From positions 124,001 through 188,000 of the forward strand of contig NZ_JAWRCU010000007.1 in the NCBI RefSeq assembly GCF_033542235.1: a stretch of 64,000 nucleotides of DNA, written 5' to 3'. Position 1 is the stretch's first letter; each line of letters starts with the position of its first letter. The notes under the pieces are model-generated. The model was not told the DNA's origin, did not search any database, and was given only the letters and a program-made list of their open reading frames with translations. Shown here piece after piece: positions 1-8,096 of this stretch. Both the position numbers and the translations under genes were made by a program. The stretch comes from JAWRCU01 sp033542235. Its GTDB lineage: Bacteria; Pseudomonadota; Alphaproteobacteria; Rhizobiales; Rhizobiaceae.

Positions 1-171
1 ATCGATCGGCGAAATGCCGCCGAGCACGCGTGTCACACTGGAATTCTCTGCCGCAATCGCGTCACCTGCGAGCGCCGTCATCTCGGCGAACAGGCTCCAT
101 TCCGGATCGATCTCCGGGTCCCAGTGCGATTTGTTATTGGGCTCGTTCCAGATCATGGCCGCTTCAATCAT
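1..171 (-). CDS. Xylosidase-like glycoside hydrolase, N-terminal fragment
   Basis: Only the first 57 codons are present; the gene runs off the left edge. The ATG at 171 overlaps the stop of the methyltransferase upstream by 8 bp, so it is translationally coupled as a later gene of operon A. Residues 8-11 read WNEPN-like (N-E-P-N), the signature that carries the acid/base Glu in clan-A TIM-barrel glycosidases such as GH39 beta-xylosidases, and similar rhizobial proteins are annotated as beta-xylosidase (recalled, not checked). Having this motif about ten residues from the start is odd for a full barrel, so either this family lacks the first barrel strands or the resemblance is superficial. Confidence 0.6.
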   Translation of the reverse strand, partial: MIEAAMIWNEPNNKSHWDPEIDPEWSLFAEMTALAGDAIAAENSSVTRVLGGISPID

Positions 172-925
172 CCGGTTCTCCTTTGGCTGGATAGACTGGG
201 CCTTCGCCGGCAGGCGGGCCTGCCGGTCGGCAGAAATAGACCTCCTCCTCGGGATGAGAGACGATCTCGAAGCCCGAGCTCCTCAGCATCGCTTCCATGC
301 AGGCCCGGTTCGGGACCCACCAGTTGGTGGGATCGCCCGCATATCTGTCTTCGATGAAATGCAGCCTGGGAAATCCGGGATTTTCGAACGGCTCGGTGTC
401 CCAGAAGGCGTGATCTGCCTGTAGCGCGACCAGCTCCGGGCTTCCGCGTTGCATCGACTGAAACACCATCAGTTCCCTGACGCAGTGCTTGCGAACGAGG
501 TCCAGCGCGAGGAGCGGGTGGCGCAGATGGTAGAGCACGCCCATGAACAGGACGATGTCGAAGCGCTCGCTGAGAGCGCCGACGTCGTAGACGGAGAGCT
601 CCCGGAATTCGACATCCGCTTCGGCCACTTCCGCCGCAAAGCGCGCCTGCGCCAGATAACCCTCGTCGGAATCGATGCCCAGCACGCGGTCGGCGCCGCG
701 CCGTTTCATTTCGATCGAATAGAAGCCGGCATTGCAGCCGATATCGAGGACAGTTTTGCCGGCCAGGCCCGCAGGGAGCTCTGAGGCGAACTTGCTCCAT
801 TTGACGAACGGATAGTTGCCGAGAAAATGGTCCGGCGCCGTCGATACCCCCTGCAGCTCGATATTGTGGAACCATGGGCCAAGCGCTTCGATCCTGCGGC
901 GAATTTCAGCGGTCGACAGATGCAT
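164..925 (-). CDS. SAM-dependent methyltransferase (CmoB-like / Rta_06860 type)
   Basis: A 253-residue class I methyltransferase. The SAM-binding motif I (VLDIGCNAGFYS) is at residues 59-70, followed by an acidic post-I region (GIDSD). The N-terminal WFHNIELQGV stretch recalls the CmoB/DUF1698 group. From memory this matches a family (TIGR04290) that accompanies glycosyltransferases, so a sugar or glycan substrate is more likely than tRNA. Its start lies 2 bp after the nucleotidyltransferase stop and its stop overlaps the next gene, placing it inside operon A. The methyl acceptor is unknown. Confidence 0.8.
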   Translation of the reverse strand: MHLSTAEIRRRIEALGPWFHNIELQGVSTAPDHFLGNYPFVKWSKFASELPAGLAGKTVLDIGCNAGFYSIEMKRRGADRVLGIDSDEGYLAQARFAAEVAEADVEFRELSVYDVGALSERFDIVLFMGVLYHLRHPLLALDLVRKHCVRELMVFQSMQRGSPELVALQADHAFWDTEPFENPGFPRLHFIEDRYAGDPTNWWVPNRACMEAMLRSSGFEIVSHPEEEVYFCRPAGPPAGEGPVYPAKGEPDD

Positions 926-927
926 CG

Positions 928-1728
928 CTATCGTCCTTGCACCGCTGGAATGGGGGCCTCGGCCGTCGCGAGCAGGGCATGAGCAATTTCGTCTCTGCTG
1001 GATCTCTCCATCCGGGCAAGAAGGTCGATCGCTGCGCGATAGCCGTTGAACGTACCGACGTCCACGTAATCTGAGCCCGCCTTTATGCCGAAAGCTTCAC
1101 CGCCCGCAGCGAGATAGGCATTAATGAGGGTGCCGACATATTCGTCGCTGCCTTCGCGGGAGCGCCAGAGAGCGTGCAACTCGCGCAATATTCCGCCTGG
1201 CATCTTGAACGCCCCCCAAATCCAGTTCGACTGCGCGTCGGGCTGCTTCACCTGGATCTCGCGAACGCGGTTGGCTCGATCGACGACGACGGCGTCGAAG
1301 AATTCTGGCCTCTCGACTGGGAACAGCAGAAACGACAGCGTGCCATCGGGAAGGGCAGTGAACCCGTTCTCCGGATACCAGACCGTATCCGGGAGGCCGA
1401 TAAGGACCTGCTCGTCGTCATGGACGAGGGGGGTCGCACGAAAGATCGCGTCGCACAGCCCGGCGGGCGTCGGCTGAACGACGAAGGCAGTTGACGCCTG
1501 TTCGTAGCCCGCCGCGTAATATTCGAGAATGTCGGATTTGCCCGGTCCGATAACGAAGCAGACCTTGTCCGCTCCCGCCGTGATCATCCGATTTACGAGA
1601 TATTCGCTGACGGCGCACGGCCGCTCGACCGCGCCGTCGACGCGGCTTCCGACCGGCAGCAGCTCCTTCGAAAACCCGAGTGGCTGGATCCGGCTGCCGC
1701 GTCCCGCGGCTGGTACGATGCCGAGCAT
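928..1728 (-). CDS. RmlA-like sugar nucleotidyltransferase
   Basis: Residues 3-23 carry the nucleotidyltransferase signature (PAAGRGSRIQPLGFSKELLP: G-x-G-x-R ... K-x-L-P) that binds the NTP and sugar 1-phosphate, and the 266-residue length fits the RmlA/GalU superfamily. The ATG at 1728 shares its A with the TGA of the upstream glycosyltransferase (TGATG), which supports this start over an in-frame ATG 16 codons upstream. It presumably activates a sugar phosphate as an NDP-sugar for the neighbouring glycosyltransferases; the exact sugar and nucleotide cannot be read from the sequence. Confidence 0.8.
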   Translation of the reverse strand: MLGIVPAAGRGSRIQPLGFSKELLPVGSRVDGAVERPCAVSEYLVNRMITAGADKVCFVIGPGKSDILEYYAAGYEQASTAFVVQPTPAGLCDAIFRATPLVHDDEQVLIGLPDTVWYPENGFTALPDGTLSFLLFPVERPEFFDAVVVDRANRVREIQVKQPDAQSNWIWGAFKMPGGILRELHALWRSREGSDEYVGTLINAYLAAGGEAFGIKAGSDYVDVGTFNGYRAAIDLLARMERSSRDEIAHALLATAEAPIPAVQGR

Positions 1729-2831
1729 CAGATTGCCTCCGCCGCTGGCTGGGATGAGCGCTGCGCATTGCCGCACTGTGCAAGGATGGACTCCAGCTCC
1801 TGCGCACGCCGATCTGACGTGTGTTCGGCCAGGACGCGCTCACGGGCATTCCTTCCGATCCGGCGAAGCGCCTCGTCGCTGAGCTCAAGAGCAGCGATCA
1901 CATTCTCCGTCGTCTCGACGGGAATGATCTCTTCGCCCGCCGCGAAGAAGGTGTCGAAGCCCGGCCATACGTCCGTTACGATGGCTGCTCCGCACGCTGC
2001 GGCCTCGAACAGACGTCCGGAGGGGCACCAGCCCATCTCCGCCATCGCATGCCGGGTCACGTTGAGTGTCAGCCGCGACGATGCGTAAAAGCCCGGATGG
2101 TCCGGAGGCGGCAGATGGCGCACGAAGTAGATGTTGCCGGCCCAGGGGAACTCCTGCGGATATTGCGCGCCACCAATGACGAAGCGGAGGTCGGGCCTGC
2201 GTCGCGCAACCTGCACGAGGAAACGGTCGACGCCCGCCTGACGGTCCGCTGCATAGGTGCCCAGGTAGGAAAGATCGCCTGCGAAATCGGGATTGGCTGC
2301 GGCTGGTCGATACCGCTCCGGGTCGACATGGCCATGGAGCGGTGCCGTCATGCGCGCTCCAAGCGCCGAGCGCAACTCGGCAAGCGCGGGACCGCCCGCA
2401 TAGCTCAGTACAAGATCGAATCCCCGCAGGCCGTCCGGTCCGATATAGGCTGGAAGCTTGCCTCTGCGGACATGCGCGAGTGTGACCGGCGTATCGAGGT
2501 CGTAGAAGACCCGCAAAGCGACAGGGGCCTCCTGGATGAGGTCGGTGGCTGCGATCGCATCGGGGCAGTATGATGTCACGATCGCGACGTCGGCGTCTGC
2601 GACTTCACGTTCGGCGGCCGGCTGCACCTCGGCCCAATCGGGATAAAGGACGAGTTCTCCGCCCTCCAGAGTGTCGAGATCGCGAGCGCCTGCATAGTAA
2701 GGTACGTCACGTTCGAAGAAGACGATCGTCCAGCCGCGCCGCGAGAGCGCACGAATCAATCCGCGCCACAGCGTGGCATGTCCATTGCCCCAGGATGAGC
2801 TGACGCTCAGTCCGAAGATGACCATCTTCAC
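1728..2831 (-). CDS. CgeB-family glycosyltransferase
   Basis: A 367-residue GT-B-like protein of the CgeB (DUF3880) type. The start (FGLSVSSSWGNGHATLWRGL) matches almost motif for motif the start of the glycosyltransferase at 9190-10308, as do the central D-x-D-T-P-V-T-L segment and the C-terminal RLFEAAACG donor-site motif. A GTG start at 2831 with GGGAG nine bases upstream is preferred to the ATG at 2825; longer upstream reading is out-of-frame overlap with the phosphatase gene. It lies 14 bp after the histidine phosphatase in operon A. Acceptor and donor are unknown. Confidence 0.82.
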   Translation of the reverse strand: MKMVIFGLSVSSSWGNGHATLWRGLIRALSRRGWTIVFFERDVPYYAGARDLDTLEGGELVLYPDWAEVQPAAEREVADADVAIVTSYCPDAIAATDLIQEAPVALRVFYDLDTPVTLAHVRRGKLPAYIGPDGLRGFDLVLSYAGGPALAELRSALGARMTAPLHGHVDPERYRPAAANPDFAGDLSYLGTYAADRQAGVDRFLVQVARRRPDLRFVIGGAQYPQEFPWAGNIYFVRHLPPPDHPGFYASSRLTLNVTRHAMAEMGWCPSGRLFEAAACGAAIVTDVWPGFDTFFAAGEEIIPVETTENVIAALELSDEALRRIGRNARERVLAEHTSDRRAQELESILAQCGNAQRSSQPAAEAI

Positions 2832-2845
2832 GCGCTCAGTCTCCC

Positions 2846-3441
2846 TCAATGCACGATTTCGTTCAGCGAGATTATCCGTGCGCCCCATTCCCCGAGGACG
2901 ATTGTGGTGACCGAAGCCGGGCTGATGTCGAACCTGGCGCCGGCGTCCGACGGCAGCGCGAGGATCCGACAGACCGCGGCCTTGATCACATCGGCGTGGC
3001 TGACGAGGACTACCCCGCTTTCGACGTGAACAGGTCTCAGGCGCTCCATGCAGCCGGTGACGCGTTCCCGGACCTGGAGCATCGTGTCTCCGGCCGGTGT
3101 CGAGGCGCGGGAACGGTCGGAGTTCCACAGCCGCCAATCCGGATCGTTCTCGAGCTCGGCGAACGTTTTTCCCGACCAGTCGCCAAAGTCTATCTCGTCA
3201 AGGTTTTGGTCTGTCTGGACCGGACTGACGCCGGACACGCCGGCAATAGCTTCGGCCGTCGCCCGCGATCGCGCACGCGGGCTCGAATAGACTGCACCGA
3301 ATTGCTCGCTCCGCATACGCTCGGCGAGCCGGGCAGCCTGTGCGCGGCCCATCGCGCCAAGCTGTATCCCCTCCATCCGCCCGGCAAGGAGGGTCTCCAC
3401 CTCATCGTGGGCGGCATGTCGGACAAGAAAGAAGGTCGTAG

Positions 3442-3445
<4 letters not shown>
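2846..3445 (-). CDS. Histidine phosphatase family protein
   Basis: A 199-residue phosphoglycerate-mutase-like phosphatase. The phospho-acceptor His is His10 (LVRHAAHDE), Arg57/Arg61 lie in the SSPRARSRATAEA segment, Glu84 sits in LDEIDFGDW, and the second His is His150 (VSHADVIK). The usual RHGE is RHAA here. Its ATG overlaps the inositol-3-phosphate synthase stop by 4 bp (ATGA). That coupling suggests, as inference, that it dephosphorylates inositol 3-phosphate or a sugar phosphate made in operon A, although histidine phosphatases are not the usual inositol monophosphatases. Confidence 0.85.
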
Positions 3446-4545
<1,100 letters not shown>

Positions 4546-4586
4546 CGATCCCCAACACTGCGTTTCAAGGTCGTAAGTACGTGCCG

Positions 4587-4611
4587 AACCAGTGACGGGT
4601 AGCTTTGTTCC
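4587..4611 (-). promoter_or_regulatory. EcfG-type promoter for operon A
   Basis: On the minus strand GGAAC (4611-4607), a 16-bp spacer and GGTT (4590-4587). The motif fits the rhizobial general-stress consensus GGAAC-N18/19-TT and sits 42 bp before the inositol-3-phosphate synthase start. Confidence 0.7.
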
Positions 4612-4693
4612 ACCTCTCGGCAATGTTCGTGCGGGGAAAGTTTCAACCCGCCGGCGTTGAAGTGCGCCGCCAAGCCGGTCGGCGGCAATTCTA

Positions 4694-4918
4694 TCATTGG
4701 GCGGGTTTCGGGGTGCCGGAGCTGTTGCCGCCGTTGCCGGGAGGCGGATTTGCCTGCGTCTCTCCGCCTGTGCCGGTCTTGGGGCCCGGACTTGTCTCTA
4801 CTTGAGGATTCTGGACCGGCGCATTGTTTCCGCGCGCGTTGGGATTCGGCTCACCGCAGGAAAGCAAAAGGAACGGCAAGGGCAACGCGACCAAGGCCAC
4901 GAGCGGCGAGGTTCTCAT
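4694..4918 (-). CDS. Small proline/glycine-rich lipoprotein
   Basis: A 74-residue protein with a short hydrophobic signal ending in a lipobox (LLLS-Cys21), followed by a low-complexity Pro/Gly/Asn-rich tail without a recognisable domain. It should be lipidated and anchored in an envelope membrane. Its ATG overlaps the stop of the 61-residue gene upstream by 4 bp, so the two are co-transcribed from the GGAAC promoter at 5141-5166. Function unknown. Confidence 0.75.
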   Translation of the reverse strand: MRTSPLVALVALPLPFLLLSCGEPNPNARGNNAPVQNPQVETSPGPKTGTGGETQANPPPGNGGNSSGTPKPAQ

Positions 4919-5100
4919 TTCGACGGTTTCTTCACTTTAGGACAACCGCTGATCAGCGATGTCGTGACGGACACCGGATCGCTGCCGGGGAAAGTTCCTT
5001 GCAGGCCCTCATCCAGTTGTTCATCGAGAATGTTGCGGTCCTCGGAACGCCCCTCGGCGCGCCGATTTCGCTGAGACGTCGCTTCGGCCGGGTTCTTCAT
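4915..5100 (-). CDS. Small hypothetical protein with FPGSDPVSVT motif
   Basis: A 61-residue basic/acidic soluble protein. Residues 26-46 (LDEQLDEGLQGTFPGSDPVSV) resemble a recurring short motif in rhizobial hypothetical proteins (LDEALEETFPASDP-type, recalled from memory). No catalytic motif is visible. Start ATG at 5100; the gene is first in a two-gene unit with the lipoprotein and follows a GGAAC-N17-GGTT promoter, so it is probably stress induced. Confidence 0.7.
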   Translation of the reverse strand: MKNPAEATSQRNRRAEGRSEDRNILDEQLDEGLQGTFPGSDPVSVTTSLISGCPKVKKPSK

Positions 5101-5140
5101 CGTCAGCTGCCACCCTGTTGTTCGGTTTTGACGCTCGAAA

Positions 5141-5166
5141 AACCACCCGGCACCAAAAAAGGTTCC
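5141..5166 (-). promoter_or_regulatory. EcfG-type promoter for the 5100/4918 pair
   Basis: Minus-strand GGAAC (5166-5162), 17-bp spacer, GGTT (5144-5141), 40 bp before the ATG at 5100. Confidence 0.6.
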
Positions 5167-5248
5167 GGTTCAAACCGGTCGGCGAGCTGCGCAACTCACA
5201 ACGATCGGCAGCGTTGGGAACAGGTGTTGGCTGGAAAGGAGGCGCAAA

Positions 5249-5551
5249 ATGAGTGCGAAACGCAAGCAGGACGCTACAGACAAAGCCGAAGACCGTACCG
5301 AGCAACAGCAAGGTCCGACTCTCGCGCAGGAGGACTGGGACGCGGTGAAGGGCGCCGACCCCGCGCCGACGGGTGTCCCCGACGACGATCTCCGGCAGGA
5401 GCCGATAAACGCGCCGGAGCCGGGCGACCTCCCCGAGGAAGACGACGATAACCCATACCAGGAAAGCGACGAGGCCCTCCCTGACGATGAGGAGGAGGCG
5501 GCACTAACGCGCGACCCTTCGAAGCAGAAATCACGGTTCGATGAGGTGTAG
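5249..5551 (+). CDS. Acidic hypothetical protein
   Basis: A 100-residue, very acidic and probably disordered protein, with Glu/Asp/Pro clusters in the second half. There is no signal peptide, membrane segment or known domain. A strong ribosome binding site (AAAGGAGG) lies 8 bp before the ATG. A GGAAC at 5217-5221 has no TT at the right distance, so its promoter is not assigned. It stands alone between two minus-strand units. Confidence 0.7.
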   Translation: MSAKRKQDATDKAEDRTEQQQGPTLAQEDWDAVKGADPAPTGVPDDDLRQEPINAPEPGDLPEEDDDNPYQESDEALPDDEEEAALTRDPSKQKSRFDEV

Positions 5552-5577
5552 CTTCTCAACCCAAGTCGGTGACTGGT

Positions 5578-5853
5578 TTATCGCGCCTCTGCTTTCAATT
5601 GCTCAAGCAGGGCCCTCGCGTCGTCGACGACCATTCTCAGTTCGCACGTCATCGCGGCCTCTATCGCGAAGGCCCTCGAAGGCAACGCGCCGGGATCCTC
5701 CTGATGGTTCTGGAACTGAAGCTCGTCCTCAATCCGTTCGAACAGACGCTCGGTATTCCCTGACGTCCGGGCAATCTCCGCAAGCAGCAGGGTGGTGACA
5801 GCGCGAAGCGCATTCAGCCGGCCTTCGACTTCTTCGGCAGCAATTTGCGACAT
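5578..5853 (-). CDS. Hypothetical helical protein
   Basis: A 91-residue protein, predicted by eye to be almost wholly alpha-helical (regular Leu/Ala/Glu spacing, few Pro or Gly). It starts with MSQIAAEEVEGRLNALRAV and ends with a coil-like LLEQLKAEAR. No known domain was recognised. It may be a small regulatory or scaffold protein; this is inference from composition and its position among stress genes. Confidence 0.6.
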   Translation of the reverse strand: MSQIAAEEVEGRLNALRAVTTLLLAEIARTSGNTERLFERIEDELQFQNHQEDPGALPSRAFAIEAAMTCELRMVVDDARALLEQLKAEAR

Positions 5854-5906
5854 TCGGATTCGCCCTATTCTGGATGGATTTCGACCAATTCCCGAGTGTC
5901 GACGCC

Positions 5907-6236
5907 TTACTTTGTCTCAGGGCTGGGCTGCTGACCAGGTAGATCACGCGGCTTGACCTCAGGCATTCTGTCGGTTTTCGGGGCCGGTCGCGACATTCCC
6001 TGGTCGCCGACGGACGGCGGCTTTAGGACACCGCCGCAGGGGGCGAGCTTTTCGGCCAATGGCTGCTGATTTTGCCCAGCCTTGTCCTCGCTGTTCTGCT
6101 GCTGGTCGTGACTTTCGGATTGCGGTGCCGCCCGACACTTCTCAGATGGCGGCGTGGCCTCGCGGTCTTGCGCCAAAGTCGCCTCGCACATTGCCAAGAT
6201 CATGGCGGCCAACATGATCGGTCTGCGGAAGAGCAT
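5907..6236 (-). CDS. Small secreted hypothetical protein
   Basis: A 109-residue protein starting at the ATG at 6236, which has GAGGAGG just upstream. An in-frame extension to 6395 lacks a good start. Residues 1-22 form a cleavable signal peptide (LFRRPIMLAAMILAMCEATLAQ), followed by a hydrophilic Gln/Pro-rich region with two Cys (C-R-A-A and C-G-G). Periplasmic location is likely. A weak GGAAC-N16-GCTT lies upstream at 6276-6300. Function unknown. Confidence 0.6.
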   Translation of the reverse strand: MLFRRPIMLAAMILAMCEATLAQDREATPPSEKCRAAPQSESHDQQQNSEDKAGQNQQPLAEKLAPCGGVLKPPSVGDQGMSRPAPKTDRMPEVKPRDLPGQQPSPETK

Positions 6237-6374
6237 GTGAGCCTCCTCGTCCGATTGGTGGAACCTCTGTTGGACAAGCGGCAATGCCGCCAATTGTTCC
6301 GGCCTATCGCCGGCTCCTGATCGCGCTACGAGCCCGACGCGACAGCAGTTCTGGCGGGTCCGAGAGACAATTTC

Positions 6375-6400
6375 GGAACATTCGCCATCCAGCACTTGTT
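6375..6400 (+). promoter_or_regulatory. EcfG-type promoter before the DUF4142 pseudogene
   Basis: GGAAC (6375-6379), 17-bp spacer, TGTT (6397-6400), 35 bp before the ATG at 6436. Confidence 0.6.
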
Positions 6401-6435
6401 GGATTTACGAGAATCCAGCCAGTGAGGAGATCCCG

Positions 6436-6720
6436 ATGAATATGGTCAAATACCTCCCAGCACTTGCGGTAGCTGCCCTGCTTTCACCTGCCGCAGCCAA
6501 GGACGATGCATAAGCTTCGTCAACAAGGCCGCGATCGGCGGTATGTTCGAGGTGCAGTCAAGTGAGCTTGCTCTCAAAAAGTCGAAAGATGCCGATGTTC
6601 GCCAATTTGCCGAGATGATGGTCACGGACCACACCAAGGCGAACAATACTTTGAAATCCGTTGCGAAGCAGGAACACCTCAAGCTTCCGACCGAGCTCGA
6701 CCACGAGCACGCCACCATGG
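6436..6720 (+). pseudogene. Frameshifted DUF4142-family periplasmic protein
   Basis: The ATG at 6436 (ribosome binding site GAGGAG) opens a signal peptide (MVKYLPALAVAALLSPAAA) that ends at a TAA at 6511-6513. The DUF4142 body then continues in another frame from about 6515 (FVNKAAIGGMFEVQSSELAL, then DADVRQFAEMMVTDHTKAN). Homology-like sequence stops near 6720 at HATM, well short of the family's usual length, and the rest of the frame is low quality. So there is one frameshift near 6505-6515 plus loss of the C-terminus. The functional family is a ferritin-like helical periplasmic stress protein of unknown role. Confidence 0.75.
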
Positions 6721-6842
6721 GCGGCCAGTGCGGGATTTCCGATCCTCCGCTTTGGCTGCGGAAACGGGTCTCTCTACGCGTTCAATGGTTCACCCGTTCC
6801 CGTTCCCCACGCTCACGAAATTCCGCCTCTCGTAAAAAACGG

Positions 6843-6867
6843 GGAACAATGGTGGGTGACCGGCATT
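6843..6867 (+). promoter_or_regulatory. Possible EcfG-type promoter before the sigma factor
   Basis: GGAAC (6843-6847), 16-bp spacer, CATT (6864-6867). It fits GGAAC-N18-TT but lacks the preferred G before TT. If real, the sigma factor at 6916 would be autoregulated. Confidence 0.4.
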
Positions 6868-6915
6868 TCTAATGGAACTCCATAAAAGGCGAGTCTCGCG
6901 CGGGAGATCACAGCC

Positions 6916-7518
6916 TTGTCATCGCACAAGTATCAAAGCCCAGCTCCTCAACATGTCGGAACGGCGCCCGTAGGCGGCGAATCTATAGTTGAGCTCATCC
7001 CGGCTCTAAGAGCCTTTGCTCGCACCTTTTGTCGGGACCCTTCCGACGCTGACGACCTGGTGCAAGAGACGTTGTTGAAGGGCTTGGCCAGCATTGACAA
7101 GTTCGAGCCCGGAACACGCATGAAATCTTGGCTTTTCACAATCATGCGAAATACGTTCAATACGAATATCAAAACATATACGCGAGAGGCGCCGGGTCTG
7201 ATGGATTGCGCCTCCAGCAGGCCTGTCTCCGATGCCACCCAGGAATGGACCCTTCGAAGCCGGGAAGTTCGTGAGGCGATCGACCGTCTTCCTACCTCCA
7301 AGCGCGAGATCCTGGTGCTGGTCGGAGTGCTGGGTGTCAGTTACGAGGAGGCCGCTGAAATCTGCTCCTGCGCGGTGGGCACTGTGAAGAGCCGCCTCAA
7401 TCGGGCACGCGCAAGCGTTCTGGAGTATCTGGGCGAGAATTCTTCCGAAACGCTCGTCGAGCCGACCGCCTGTTTGCCTGCGGATCATCTCGACACGAAC
7501 GATCAGCGCAGGCAGTAG
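6916..7518 (+). CDS. EcfG-type ECF RNA polymerase sigma factor
   Basis: A 200-residue ECF sigma factor. Region sigma2 spans roughly residues 23-95 (ADDLVQETLLKG, FEPGTRMKSWLFTIMRN), and region sigma4 with its helix-turn-helix spans about 115-170 (SYEEAAEICSCAVGTVKSR). These segments are very close to rhizobial RpoE2/EcfG (ECF15/26) proteins, which direct the general stress response from GGAAC promoters. The start is TTG at 6916 with GGGAG about nine bases upstream; no ATG fits. A short NepR-like gene lies convergently downstream, but no phyR is in the window. It may be one of several EcfG paralogues. Confidence 0.85.
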   Translation: MSSHKYQSPAPQHVGTAPVGGESIVELIPALRAFARTFCRDPSDADDLVQETLLKGLASIDKFEPGTRMKSWLFTIMRNTFNTNIKTYTREAPGLMDCASSRPVSDATQEWTLRSREVREAIDRLPTSKREILVLVGVLGVSYEEAAEICSCAVGTVKSRLNRARASVLEYLGENSSETLVEPTACLPADHLDTNDQRRQ

Positions 7519-7621
7519 CCTGCCTGGTACATCATCCAAGCGGAAGGGTCAGTGAAGCAAATCTCGGCCGACCTTTCGGGCAAGGTCATGCGGCGCGCAA
7601 ATGCTGAGCTTATTTTCTGCC

Positions 7622-7816
7622 CTAATTCGGGTCCTGACGACGGCGATGGAGCAAAAGAGCCTCCTGAAGAGCCGAAGCCAGTTCAAGCAGCCGTTCGGGC
7701 ACTTTTTCCTGCTCGATTTCCGTAAGCAGGTCGGCGATGCGGTCGTCGAGAGTCGAAATGTCGACCTTCTGCTGCTCGCTCTCTCGTTCCGTTATATCGG
7801 TCGTAGTACGTGACAT
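7622..7816 (-). CDS. Small NepR-like protein (candidate anti-sigma factor)
   Basis: A 64-residue protein convergent with the ECF sigma gene. Its core (DDRIADLLTEIEQEKVPERLLELASAL) has the spacing of the NepR helix pair, I-x-x-x-L ... E-x-V-P-x-R-x-x-x-L-x-x-L, the region with which NepR holds EcfG sigma factors. It is shorter at the N-terminus than some NepR proteins. It could instead be one of the unassigned small helical rhizobial proteins with a similar VPERLLEL motif. No GGAAC promoter was found upstream. Confidence 0.5.
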   Translation of the reverse strand: MSRTTTDITERESEQQKVDISTLDDRIADLLTEIEQEKVPERLLELASALQEALLLHRRRQDPN

Positions 7817-8096
7817 TAGTCAGCCGTCATGGAGAACAGGAATTAGATTAACATATGTGAATTCCTTCGCCATCGAAAGTCCCCTGTAAACCTTCCCGCG
7901 GCGGCTTTGATCTGCCCGCCCCAACCATCCAGCCTTGAATGAGTTCCGCAGGCTTTGGTGCTATTTCATGGCCTGGCATCCCGCCGCCGGCTACGACATC
8001 GGATGCGCTTTTTTCTGCCGTTGAGAACCGTGCCGGCGGCCGCCCGTCAACGTGATGCGTATTGCCGAATAGGCATACCGAAGCGCGTGATCGGCT

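Noticed and set aside
5217..5221. GGAAC before the acidic protein gene at 5249
   Set aside because: No TT pair occurs 18 or 19 bases downstream, and the site would start transcription inside the ribosome binding region.
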